From assembly GCA_963970005.1 (NCBI GenBank), contig CAXAMN010003069.1, forward strand, positions 1 through 64,000: a DNA stretch of 64,000 nt. Reading direction: 5' to 3'. A program made the position numbers and the translations under genes. Position 1 is the first letter of the stretch; each line of letters begins with the position of its first letter. This DNA comes from Durusdinium trenchii. Lineage: Eukaryota > Sar > Dinophyceae > Suessiales > Symbiodiniaceae. A model generated the notes under the pieces. The model worked only from the letters and a program-made list of their open reading frames with translations, ran no database searches and had not been told where the DNA came from. Of this stretch, positions 19,691 to 30,265 are shown piece after piece.

Positions 19691-20640
19691 ATGCCGCCGC
19701 CCGGGTGGCAGTTCGATCCGACGAGGAACTCAAGCCAGTGCTCATGAAACTGCACAAGAATTTGGGACATCCCCCAAATCATGATCTAGTTCGAGTGTTG
19801 AAACACGGTCAGGCCAGTGAACAAGCACTCAAGCTCGCCAAGGATTTTTCGTGTGATTTTTGCAAGAGTCAAAGTCGGCCGAGCATCCCACCAGTGGGAC
19901 TTGATGTGAAGCTTTTGCAGGGCTGGAAGACTAATCAAAAGATCAAAGCAGTTAACTTGGTTTACTATGCCAGTGGCTTTCAACGGGTGGTTCCATTTTT
20001 TGAACAAGAAACCTCAGCAGTCATTCGACAACTGTATCAAGATCATTGGGTATCATGGTTAGGACCTCCCAGAGAACTCATTCTCGACCCTGCGCGTACC
20101 AATCTGGGACCGTCGTTCGTCCCATAGCAGCAGGAGCACACTGGCAGCTGGGCACATGCACACATCAAGAATCAGATGCTCCAGGTACACGGTTTCTCAC
20201 CTCATCAGTTCGTGTTTGGAAAGAACCCAAACATCCCTGACGATCATCCCAGCAACGAGTCCCATAACGGATGATGCTATCGCTCGAGCACAGTCCATGC
20301 GAACCTCTGCTCGATTGGCCCTAATTCAGACGCAGGACGACCGTGCGCTTCGTGTGTCTCTATTGGCAAGACCCCGCACCACGGTTGAGTTTGTTCCTGG
20401 GGACATGGGTGCATACTGGAGAAATCAAAAAATGGGTTCAGGTAGTCTTCAGACTGGAGGGAAATGGTGGGGAACTGCGATCGTCCTGGGTAAAGTGGGT
20501 CGAAATTATGTGTTGATGCATCGACGCCAATTGCAAGTCATCCGTTGTGCTCCAGAACAGGTTCGTGCCGCCACCACTGAAGAGAAGGTCACCCTTGGCA
20601 CCCCTCAAGATGAATTGCGAGGAATCAAAGATATGATAGA
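19691..20640 (+). pseudogene. Integrase, with internal deletion removing the catalytic Glu
   Basis: The HHCC zinc-binding region reads KLHKNLGHPPNHDLVRVLKH and ends SCDFCKSQ (His, His, CX2C; about 19747-19875). The catalytic core begins VGLDVKLLQGW (first Asp at 19903-19905) and reaches LILDPARTNLG (second Asp at 20096-20098). It then jumps from GAHWQLG (about 20150) directly to NQMLQVHGFSPHQFVFGKNP (20170-20235) in another frame, so the part with the catalytic Glu is missing. The C-terminal SH3-like part is preserved: VEFVPGDMGAYWRNQK, GKWWGTAIVLGKVGRNYVLM, and an APEQVRAATTEE end near 20580. Integration by this copy is not possible. Confidence 0.8.
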
Positions 20641-22884
20641 CCAGGGAAACATTAGAAGCCAACAGTTTCTGGAGCTTGTGGCCCAATCATATCCTCCCGA
20701 AGCTGAAGAAGTAAAGTCTCCGGAAGCCGAGCCTAGAATACAGGAACCTGCTGCTGTTCGAGCACCACCGGAGTCGACTGAAGACACTGCTCATCCACCG
20801 CCACTGCAACTGGGGTCCAAGATGTCTGACGAGAACGACGCGACAGAGAAAGAGGCTCACCAAGAGCTCCAGGACAACCCAGAAGACCTTGCCAAACACA
20901 AAAGAGAAAGTCTTCCAATTCCAGAGAGGTCGCAATATGGCCCAGTCCGACGGCGAGTCACGGGTAAAGATGGACCGCGTTCTCTCTGCGGCGTCCAGGT
21001 CCCATGCAACATGATGAATTCGTAGAGATCATGAAAGAACTAGTTCCACCTCTAGTTGACCAGGCCATTGAATCTGCTTCACCAAGTCATGGTGAGAACA
21101 AGCGAGCACGATCCGAACTGGACTCAGCAGAGGCAGAAGAACCTGCTCCATCGAGACCCCGTCTCAGTGAAGCGTTGTCGGCCGAAGAGTGCTCTGACCT
21201 TTGTGAGCTCCTGAACAAGGCGCCATTCAACGTGTTCATGTCCGAGTATCTCAAAAAGAAAATGGAAAAGGAACTTCATCATAGCAATGACCCACCTGAA
21301 CTTCAAGCCAAGATTGATGAAGGTAAGAAAACGGAATGGACTACTATCGTGAACAAAAACAACGCAGTAAGACTTCACTATGGCAGAAAAGCAGCTCAAA
21401 TCAGGAAAGAACACGCCGATCGCTTCATTGGTAGCCGGTTCGTGCTGACTCGGAAGCCTTTGGAAGAAGGGGGTCATGTTGATCCAAATGATTGGTCCAC
21501 ATTTCAGGTCAAAGGTCGTTGGTTGGTGTCTCCTGACACTCAAAGAGGAATGCTGAAGTCTCCCACCTTGAGTCAACTAGGTAGAATGACATTGATGCAA
21601 ATCATCAGTTCCATGAAGTGGGATCTCCAACTGGGAGACATTCGTGGAGCCTTTCTTGAAGCTGGACCAATAGATGAAAAAATCACATCCATGTATGCTC
21701 ATCAACCAGCTAGTCACTGGTAACATGTATGGCCAAAATGATGCACCAGCCACCTGGTTCAAAGAGTTCACGTCAGTGGTTCTCGCAAGTAGATGGACTC
21801 AGAGTACGTAAGTTGGACCCCTGCTTGTTTACCTTGAGAGATCCTTCATCACCGAATACACGCAATTATGGAGTTCATGTTGATGACACCGCTCTGGGAG
21901 GTGACCCACAAAGTCCAGTTTTCCAAGAAGCCTTGCGAAAACTCCGAAACAGGTTTCCTTACAGAAAGTGGAGAATCAATGAAGGTGAGTTCTGTGGAAC
22001 TTGGTACAAACAGGATTCAAACAAAGCCATACACATGAGCATGCAATCATTCGCTGAAAAGATACGATCAATAAAAGTTCCTAGAGGTAGCAATCCCGAG
22101 GATCTGTTGAATCCCGGACAAATAAAGGTACTTCGTGCAGTCAATGGAAGTCTGAACTGGTTGTCATCCCAGTCAAGACCTGATCTTAGGGTTCAAACAA
22201 GCTTAAGCCAACGATCTTTTCCGCGTCCAACCATTCGGTACTATCACGCCATCCGTCATGCTCGACAAGAAAGTCAAATGGGTATCACCTTTGAGAGTAT
22301 AGCCCCAGAAGACTTGACTCTTGTTTGTCATTCTGATTCGGCTTTTGCAAATGTTGGATCGCACACACAAGCAGGGTATGTCATTGCATTCACACACAAG
22401 AGACTACAAGATGGCATAGAAACGGAATGGACTCCAGCGTTTTGGAAAAGCTATAAGATGTCTCGGGCAGTGAGTAGCACCTTGGCGCCAGGCAATGTCC
22501 ACAGCTACAGGAACGGTGGAATGGCTCTCGCTGCTTTTGTCCGACATGTTAGATGGAACACTGGACGTTTGTGACTGCCGCCAGAGATTGAGAAATAGAT
22601 CTCCGATCTTGATCACTGATTGCAAGAGCCTCTATGATCATCTTCATTCCCCCTCATTTCCAACATCCATAGATGATTGTCGAACCAGCATTGATGTGGT
22701 AATCATCCAAGAGAGCGTTCGTTTGATGCATGCACATGTTCGCTGGGTTCCTACCGACCGCATGGTCGCCGATGGGTTAACTAAGGATAGTGGTGGTCCC
22801 ATAGATCTAATGCGCGCTTGTATCAAGAGAGCCTCATACCAGATAAGCCCCGAGGACACCGTGTTGGAATATCAGGCTCTATAA
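20641..22884 (+). pseudogene. Reverse transcriptase and RNase H, frame-broken
   Basis: An acidic, Pro-rich linker (20640-21000) leads to RT at 21004. RT fragments: KNNAVRLHYGRKAAQIRKEH, RWLVSPDTQRGMLKSPTLSQ and WDLQLGDIRGAFLEAGPID, with the first catalytic Asp. A stop at 21721 and a small deletion or shift precede GNMYGQNDAPATWFKEF; the second Asp pair is in YGVHVDDTALGG (21882-21887). RNase H begins CHSDSAFANVGSHTQAGYVI and runs, after a shift near 22490, to LITDCKSLYDHLHSPSFP and VRWVPTDRMVADGLTKDSG, stopping at 22882-22884. Domain order and the D, VDD and D...D residues match Ty1/copia. Confidence 0.85.
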
Positions 22885-23585
22885 CGTGACCGGCGTATGC
22901 AAAATAGATCCTCTAAGGTCCCTAATTAGTTAGGTCGGCTTTGAATGCACTTGTTGTCAAGTGCCTGCCGGGTAGTGACTTGAATGTGATTGATGGGTCA
23001 ATCCATGTGTCCAGCCGGCAAAATGTCTGGCTACTCCGAAGAGCAATGCTTTCACCTCCTTCGAAAACCCCGGGCAGCATGACCGATGCTTCAAAGAGGC
23101 GCTCAGACGATGCCGCACCCTCAACGGCTCCATGCCTGAAGCAACGCCCTCTCGCTCCGCAGGCGAGTGGAAAACACAGTGATGATCGCTTCCCACCTGG
23201 CATCTCCTCTCTCACTGAGAGGGGAAAGACAGTGCTGCGATATGGTAAATTCGCAAAGGCTGATCTCACATATATGCTGAAATGGCCGATGATTTGTCAA
23301 AGGAAAAGAGCTCATACTGCGCTTGGACTAAGTCCCAGAAGGACAGGGCAAATCTACATGCGCAGCTTCGTGATTTTGGCAGTTACCTGAATGCTCGCTC
23401 AGGAGACAGCGAGTCAGGTGTGATTTGCTATCCTGGCAGCACCCTTCCCCGGCAGATGCGGGGATGAAGGAGTTGAGAAAGCCTTCGGCAGCAGCACATC
23501 CATGTGCCAGCGTGTGTTCGTTTGTATGCTTCACTATAAGCCTGAGAAGGGCAGAGCTTGCTGGCAAAGGAAAGATTTTAAGCAG
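22885..23585 (+). other. 3' untranslated part of the 16.7-kb element
   Basis: About 700 bp between the end of RNase H and the 3' LTR. Several short frames, none with a motif; no clear polypurine tract directly before the LTR, although GGCAAAGGAAAGA lies about 15-25 bases upstream. Confidence 0.5.
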
Positions 23586-23685
23586 TGTCAAAGCAGCCGA
23601 AGCCACCATGCATTCATACCGCGGGGAAACTTGCTCGAGGAAAAAGGAGCCCGCGCGACCTTCAGGAGAAGGGTGTTTTTCCGCA
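23586..23685 (+). repeat. 3' LTR of the 16.7-kb element
   Basis: 100 bp, TGTCAAAGCAGCCGAAGCC to GGTGTTTTTCCGCA, followed by the AAATA target duplication and then an AT-rich stretch. Confidence 0.9.
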
Positions 23686-23739
23686 AAATATATAACGTAT
23701 AATATATAATATATATATATATATGTGCGACGGCATTTT

Positions 23740-23985
23740 TTGGTACTTAGCTCAAATACACTATCTCTTATGTGGGGGCCCTATCTCGTTTAGACTACTT
23801 AAGCAGGAGCTCATGTCACAGCATCTCGTTCAGACTACTTTTGTAGCAGGTCACACTATCCCGTTCAGACTACTTTAGTGACATCAAGCAAGTATCTCGT
23901 TTATGTGGGTGCCCTATCTCGTTCACAAGCGAATACTGATGATAGACAAACAAATAGAGCACGCCGTAGACTACTTTAGTAAAGC
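23740..23985. repeat. Short dispersed CTATCTCGTTCAGACTACTTT repeats
   Basis: About five imperfect copies of ATCTCGTT(C/T)AGACTACTT, spaced irregularly at 35-60 bp, some followed by TAGT or TGTAGCAGG. Function unknown. Confidence 0.6.
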
Positions 23986-24910
23986 CTAAATAAAAGTGGT
24001 TGCTCATATAGTGTGTTCAAATGTTTGCAGCAGTTTTGCCGCGTCACCCACTGGAATGGAAGAAAGGATGTCAAAAAAACAGGCAACTTCTCTGGCCACT
24101 GAGGTGCAGTTAGCGCGGGAAACTGTTCTACCTCAAGTGAACGTGGCCACAGCTGAAGAGCTGGCTAGCATTGGGTTCAAGAGTGGGCAGTCCACAAGAT
24201 CAGTATGCTCACTTTTGCTCACTGCGCACTCTGCACCAACAGCTCTGCTCTCGTTTCCACCTGTCACAAGTGTGTTGAGCATAGGGACTCATCTGCTCAG
24301 AGGCAATCTAGTTTGTGAGGGCCTCGTATCAGATGCTCTTGGGTAGGTGGCCCATGATTCAGGGTGGTTCCAAATGCCACATGCCGGATATGCTCCCGTT
24401 CCTGTGTTTGGTCCCTGCAGCCTGCACTTCCAAGCATGAACAAAAACCGCAGATCTGTTCCAAGAACACTTTGAGGTACGCGCCACGCGCATTCCATGCA
24501 GCCACATTCCGACTACATCTTCTTTCCCTCAAACACGCTTTCACTGTTTCCGTCTGCGTTCGGGAGGCGCTCGAGCGGCCGTGCGTCCACTGGTGAGGGC
24601 GTGGGGTTTGAAACCAGAGTGGTTGAGGAAGAGTGATGGGAAAGCAGCACCTGAGAGCATCTCAGGATCGCTGGTTTTCAATGTTGTCTCACCGGATTGT
24701 GATTGTCCACGTCAGCACCGCCGCTACACGATGTAGGTCGCGCAACATTTGGATACTGAAGACTGATGGAAACGCGTACTGAAACCATCATGAACGCTAC
24801 GATCGCCTTGCTTTCGCACAACTTCAGGTTGCTGATTGGCATTCTGCTCAAGAATGTTAAGGGTTGAGTTCCGGCTTGTGATTTGGCAATGTTTGGCCGT
24901 TTGGTTTCTC
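23986..24910. other. No recognised gene
   Basis: A plus-strand frame at 23996-24346 has reasonable composition (LARETVLPQVNVATAEELAS) but no motif. Nothing else noted. Confidence 0.3.
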
Positions 24911-24960
24911 TTCTTCAAGGAAGCTCCGCCGCCTTTGGGCAGGGGAGCTTCCTTGAAGAA
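24911..24960. repeat. Perfect 17-bp inverted repeat (hairpin)
   Basis: TTCTTCAAGGAAGCTCC at 24911-24927 and its exact reverse complement GGAGCTTCCTTGAAGAA at 24944-24960, with a 16-base GC-rich loop. No T run follows, and no gene end is recognised beside it. Confidence 0.85.
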
Positions 24961-25425
24961 TCGTGAGTTATCCTCTGCCCAGTAGCTAGTACAGTAGTAT
25001 CTAGCAGCTTGCTTAAGCTACTAATGGCTACCTCTTATGGATTTTACGGCCTACCCCCCAAAAAAATATAAAGTACCGCGTGATTTCGTGAGAGCTTTCT
25101 ACCAGGAAGCTCGTCTCGATCACAGGCTCAGAGAAAAATGACACTCGGATAGTTTTCTGAGTTTGGAGAGTTCGCACAATTCTTGGATATTTTTGGCAAA
25201 TGCATCAAGTTCGCTCAATCAACAAACGCACTTATGTAACTTATTGTGATACCTGAGAAGCTGCAAAACGAAAGCCAGCGTTGTTTGTCCACGAGCACGT
25301 TGTTGGTATATTTGGTCTTAAACATAGAACACCATTGGACATTCGATAGGCATCCCATATTTGTTTGTTAACTATCCTTTTGCCAGCCCCGGGCCTTGCG
25401 CTTGAAGAGAGATAATCAAAAAGCG
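24961..25425. other. No recognised gene
   Basis: Unique AT-moderate sequence; an AAAAAATATAAAG run near 25063. Nothing supported. Confidence 0.3.
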
Positions 25426-26640
25426 GTAGCTACCCTGGGTCCGCGCGCGCGCATGCGCCTTGCTGGCTCTCGGTCTGCCCTAGGTTTAGGCGCGCGCGCG
25501 GACCCAAGGTAGCTACAAAGGCAGTTGCCAGATATAGCCTATAGCACTTCAATTTCCCTTTCCGTCAACCGCTAACATGACAAACGTGCAGCAATCCACG
25601 TACCCAGGGTAGCTACAATTCAGTGACCAGGTACAGCACTTCAAGTTCCCTTTCCGTCAACCGCTCGATAACCTTTACACACGCACAGCAACCCACAGCT
25701 TTGAAGTCTCATTCGTGCTTTGAACTTATATATAGGTGTTTAAGAAGTATAACAACATAGCATTCTGCGGACCCAGGGTAGCTACAATTCTGTTGCCAGG
25801 TATCGCACTTCAATTTCCCTACCCTGGGTCCGCGCGCGCGCGCGCGCCGCAGACCCAGGGCAGCTTTAAGGCAGGTATACCCAGGGTAGCCACAATTCAG
25901 TTGCCAAGTTTAGCACTTCAAGCATCCGAAGACAATTGCATTTCTGAAAATCACAAAACAGCACCTCCAAAACCTTGCTTCCGTGCACCCCTACACACCA
26001 CCTACTTTCGAGTGTGCTTTCTCAGGCCACACCCCAGAAACCCCCTTCTTCCTCAGCTGGCGCCTTGCCAGGTATAGATACCCAGGGTAGCTACAATTCA
26101 GTGAACAGGTATAGTACTTCAAGTTCCCTTTCCGTCAGCCGCTCGATAACCTTTACACACGCACAGCAATCCACAGCTTTGAAGTCTCATTCGTGCTTTG
26201 AACCTATATAGGTGTGTAAGAGGTATAGCAACATAGCATTTATACAGACCCAGGGTAGCTACAATTCTGTTCCCAGGCGCGGACCCAAGGTGGGTTGCTG
26301 TGCGCGTGTAAAGGTTATCGAGCGGTTGACGGAAAGGGAACTTGAAGTACTCTACCTGGTAACTGAATTGTAGCTACCCTGGGTGTCTATACCTGGCAAG
26401 GCGCCAGCTACAGCTTACCATTCAGATGATGCAAATGATGCAAACTGCATTTCTTGCATCACCACCCCCTCTAAAATCTCAAAAAATCACCTCCAACACA
26501 AACTCAAAAACCGTACTTCCGCACACCCCTCTCCACCACCTAATTTCGAGTTTACGTAGTGCTTTCTCGGGCCACCCCCCAGACCCCCTATACTCACTTC
26601 GTTCGCCAAACACAACTCAGCTGGCGCCTTCTACGAAGGC
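25426..26640. repeat. Cluster of CCCAGGGTAGCTACAATT repeats with (CG)n palindromes
   Basis: A composite repeat family. A unit of about 215 bp beginning ACCCAGGGTAGCTACAATTC and containing TTCCCTTTCCGTCAACCGCT and CGATAACCTTTACACACGCA occurs at about 25599-25800 and 26069-26280 on the plus strand. Part of it (about 110 bp) recurs inverted at 26280-26385. CCTGGGTCCGCGCGCGCG and its complement form palindromes at 25435-25515 and 25822-25866, with alternating CG runs prone to Z-DNA. A second pair (25975-26080 and 26515-26635) shares CTTTCTC(A/G)GGCCAC and CAGCTGGCGCCTT. Confidence 0.8.
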
Positions 26641-27670
26641 TGGCTTTCGTAACAAACGTCCCCAAACTTAACTACAGAGCTATCACCAATTCTGGAGGGA
26701 TCTCCAAACACACTTGCTGAAGAATTCTGGAAGTTCACAAGTGTTGATCCAGAATCCAAGAAAATTCATGACCCTGAAGAATCTTATGAACGAATCTCTG
26801 AGTTTGGAGAATCCTCACTTCGCTCCTTTTTCGCTGAGCTTTATCGATTCATGACTCCCGGTCACTGGTCACTGGTCTTCATTCGGTCTTCATGCCGTCG
26901 CATAAATCAAGACCAGCAGAACTGAGGAATTCTGAAGTCCTTCTCTTCGTTTCACCTCAACACTTTTCAATTCATGTTTAAACTTGCATGTTTAACTGCT
27001 TTGTTAATTGAAGTTTTAACACTACAAGCGCCTCTTCAGTCATCATAGACCAGGCAAAACATGGTCAAACAAGCTAGCTAGTAGCTTGATGTGGCTTATT
27101 GGTTCAGCAATGTAGTGCGAAGCGGTGTCTATCCCATAGGGGGAATGATCCGGATCATCCTCTATGGTTGACATTGGGACATCCCAAACGCAATCTGTGT
27201 CTCGTCAGAAGCTCAGATCCACCTGACACCTTGCAGCCATGGTCTTTGCAGTCTCATTTCCAACTCTCCAGGAAGGAAATGGGCTGAGGCTACACAACGA
27301 GAGCGGGATCTCCTGCGCCAAGATTCGATTCAATATGCCAGACTGTGCCGGGCGCTGGAATATGTGCTCACTTGTGCTCTTTCGCTGGCTATCCCCCAAT
27401 CCAGCCCATGTTCCATCCGCCAGCTGGGTCCTTCCCCAGCCGTTCGAGGAGCAAAGCTCTCCATCACGAATCCTGCAAATTCTGTCATTCATACATAACT
27501 GACCGCTGGGTTCAGTGTGGTCACGGGCAAGTCGCGGGAACTAGGGAGAGAAACCTGGGAAGACAAGAACAGCTACTCCACGTTGCACAACGCTCCTGTT
27601 GTTGTTCGCCGATGCCTCCATCGCCCCTAGCTACACACAGGACACCAGCTAGGCAAACTACACATGAACA
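26641..27670. other. No recognised gene
   Basis: Open frames at 27099-27761 on the plus strand are Pro/Ser/His-rich and unrecognised. Nothing else supported. Confidence 0.3.
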
Positions 27671-30265
27671 TCATTCCACATCAGCATTCTCTAGTTCAAC
27701 CTCACGGGTCTTCATGTCATTCTCCAAAGTCTCTTCGTCAGTGCCACGAAGCTCATTGTAAACCTGCTGCGTGATGTGGTCTTTCTTCATGCTCTTGCAA
27801 ATCTCAACGTTCTCACCATGGATCAAAGCCTCTCCTTGCAAATCAATGAATTTTCGGGCCTCAAACTCTTGGTTCACTGCAGTGCTCAGGACCTTGCGCA
27901 CCCTTTCCTTGAAGGAGTCTGTCTCCCTCTGGCTCAAGGTGCACGAGGTGTTGCCATGATGCAAACGCTTGCGATTCTACTGCATGAAGCTTTCAAGGGT
28001 CCGTGATCCACTTTCCAAGAGACTCCGGTGGTATGATTGCCCCTGTGAAGTTCGCGGCTAATGCACGTGTCTCACGTCCGGACATCTCCTCACTCACTGC
28101 ACTGCCGTCCGTGGAGGTGGCCAACACAAAGGCACCCTTGTTGCCTTGACCACGCGTTGAATAGAGCCATGGAGGGCCAGACCAGAGCCCTCGGCAAAAA
28201 ACACCTATGTAGTCCGCAGCCGAGAAGACTGTCATCACAAAATACCCATCATCAGAACTCTGGACTCTGGAGCCATCCTCCACTTGCTCATGACCAGGGA
28301 AAATGCCTTTCAGTTCATTGGATTGCAGGGGTGCCTTCGCCTTGTCCATACCAAACTGGTGATATTCACTGCCCCTCTCGGACTCAATGAAGCCATTGCC
28401 GGTGTGTGGATCCGCCCAAACTGTAGTGGACCCAACCTTTCGGTCAAGGCAGCCACCAAACCGTCCAGCTTTTCCCGTGCATGCGTTCACGAACTCCGGG
28501 CTGATGCCCCCATGCATGGCCATGAGCCTCCCAGGTGCCACAGCGACATAGCACCTCCTCTTTGAAACCAATAGTGCCACCAAAGTTCTGGCGATTCATG
28601 GTTGCCTTGCAAAAGAATGACACCTTGAGGGCACAGTGCCTTCAGGGCAATTTTCAAGCAAGCTCATGGATGCGCTAGCTACGTGAGCAGAAATCTAAAC
28701 TTGGATGTCGCAGTTTACTAAACTACAAGCAGCCGTCTGCCAAGACCTGACAGTGATGAGCGCAACAAAGAAAGAAGCAGTGGGGGATCGGTCAGACCGT
28801 AGCGATGCACTTGTTCCTAGTAGCGTCCTTGCTCCTAGTAGTGATGCCAGGAGCCCCTAGTAGCGTCCTTGTTACTACTAGTAAGGCACTTGTTAGTAGC
28901 AGCGGATTCTCTCTAAGGATTTGCTCGGGTTCATTGTCAAAGATTCCCTTGCAGGAGCGCCTTCTCACAAAACACAAGCAGTCACCACCGGCAAACCTGC
29001 AGATCCTGGAAAAACTGGTGGTCAAGAGGGCAATTGTCTTTGCAAGTAAGGTTTCTGATATTCATGCACCTAACGCATCATTCAACACAGCTTATCTTGC
29101 AGTTGTAGGTGAAGTGTAGTCACTTGCGGGTCCTCCTTCACAAACACTGCGCTACAACCAATTGCTTCTAAGCCAACATATGACCTAACAATATCTAACA
29201 ATATCTGAACAATATCTGATACAAGACCAGTGACATCTTGGAAATGCTGGCCTTGTAGGCCAACAGAAGCAACAGCAGTTCAAGATAGTTCAAGTCCTCT
29301 TTCACCTCGATCCACATAGTCACCTAGAAAGACGTACTGGATGCGCGGATCGCGGAGGAGCAAGGATGATCCATCTAGGGGATTAAGACCCTGGCCCGTG
29401 TAAGTCTCCATGATGCGCACCAAGTAAGCAATGAGGTTGAAGAGCTGCCCGTGAAGATCTCCGATGATTACGAGGTATTGAACCTCTTTGGGGATCTCAC
29501 GGCTGTAGCCATGCCCTTCAGCACTTTGAAACTCGGGCATGAGAACCTCTTCCGTCACTTTTGACAGAAATCTTGTCACTTTCCATTTCTCCAATATCGG
29601 TAGATTCCGATACATGCCATTCATAAGTTTCAGGGCATCATGTTCCAGTGGCTGGACAAAGTTCATAGCAGTTTCTTGCAATCTAACCTCCTTCAGTTCA
29701 CAAGACTTGCTTCCACTTGACCTCCAAACCTGGGCCTTTTGCGCCTCTTTGGAGTGGAGGACTGTGCAGGTCTCCACACACATAGAGTTTCCTCAGACAC
29801 ACCGGTCACCTGGCCTTTCCGGTCTCTTGGAATTGCCACTGTCCTTTCCATTGCGCCTTAAGCTCATAGCTTTGTCCATTGCACTTGCTAATGCAGCAGC
29901 GGTCTTGACAAATGCCTTTTTCTTCCTTTGGATGCCGGCAATACTGCAGTCCCCGCCCACTTTTTTCGCCAGACTTTGACAGTTTTGGGTTCCTCATTGA
30001 ATTGGACCGTGCAGGTCTCCTCACACATCTTTTCACCATACATATTATTGAAAGGCTGATTCTCTTTCACCTGACAATCCTGGTATCGAATCTTCTCCCC
30101 AATGTCTCCATTGAGGGTATAGGTTTGGTCACTGCACTTGGCACTGCGACACTTGGAAAAAACACGGTCATGGTGTCGCAAACCGTCCTGAGTCCCGCGC
30201 ATGGCAATAACCTTCAGGGGCAACATGAAAATAAGTATCGGTGCCCAAGCCATCATCGCAGCCAT
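27671..30265 (-). CDS. PPP-family Ser/Thr phosphatase with signal peptide and Cys-rich repeats, frame-interrupted
   Basis: Read from 30265 downward. The start peptide MAAMMAWAPILIFMLPLKVI is a likely signal peptide. Two Cys-rich repeats follow: SAKCSDQTYTLNGDIG...CEETCTVQFNEE (to about 29960) and SKCNGQSYELKAQW...CVETCTVLHSKE (about 29890-29740). The phosphatase domain has the metal-binding and catalytic motifs in order: IGDLHGQ (29465-29445), LGDYVDRGE (about 29325-29300), QGNHES (about 28615-28600), AMHGGISPE, VWADP, GHEQ in place of RGHE, and TVFSAADYIG. A 60-nt intron (28204-28145, gtgttt...gtcaag) restores YIGNKGAF when removed. A larger intron of about 630 nt probably lies at 29280-28655. 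Frame changes near 29960, 29815 and 28600 mean it is a pseudogene or carries assembly indels. The tail (27964-27671) is charged and helical. PPP enzymes remove phosphate from Ser/Thr; a lumenal or secreted location is unusual and inferred only. Confidence 0.65.
28799..28905. repeat. ACTAGTAGC minisatellite copy within the phosphatase intron
   Basis: Degenerate 20-25 bp units built from CACTTGTTCCTAGTAGCG, CCTTGTTACTACTAGTAAGG and similar, centred on ACTAGT. The same motif family occurs at 32.68-32.77 and 47.50-47.59 kb. Confidence 0.75.

Larger units (their letters stand above)
16735..23685 (+). mobile_element. Ty1/copia LTR retrotransposon, full-length but decayed
   Basis: A 6,951-bp element bounded by 100-bp direct repeats that begin TG and end CA, and by a 5-bp target duplication AAATA (16730-16734 and 23686-23690). 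Order inside: primer-binding site, Gag with zinc knuckle, aspartic protease, a PPC-motif domain, integrase, then RT and RNase H. Integrase before RT is the Ty1/copia order. Multiple frame changes, mutated catalytic residues in the protease and knuckle, and internal deletions in integrase and RT show it cannot make active proteins. The LTRs differ at several positions (for example CGAAGC/CAAAGC and CAGCGACCC/CGGGGAAAC-type changes), consistent with an old insertion. Confidence 0.9.

Noticed and set aside
23282-23467. ADDLSKEK-like frame after RNase H of the 16.7-kb element
   Set aside because: Short, with no continuation of RNase H, which already ends at 22884 with its normal terminal motif.
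27345-27761. 138-codon plus-strand frame
   Set aside because: Ser/Pro/His-rich; overlaps the phosphatase C-terminal exon on the other strand at its end; no recognisable domain.
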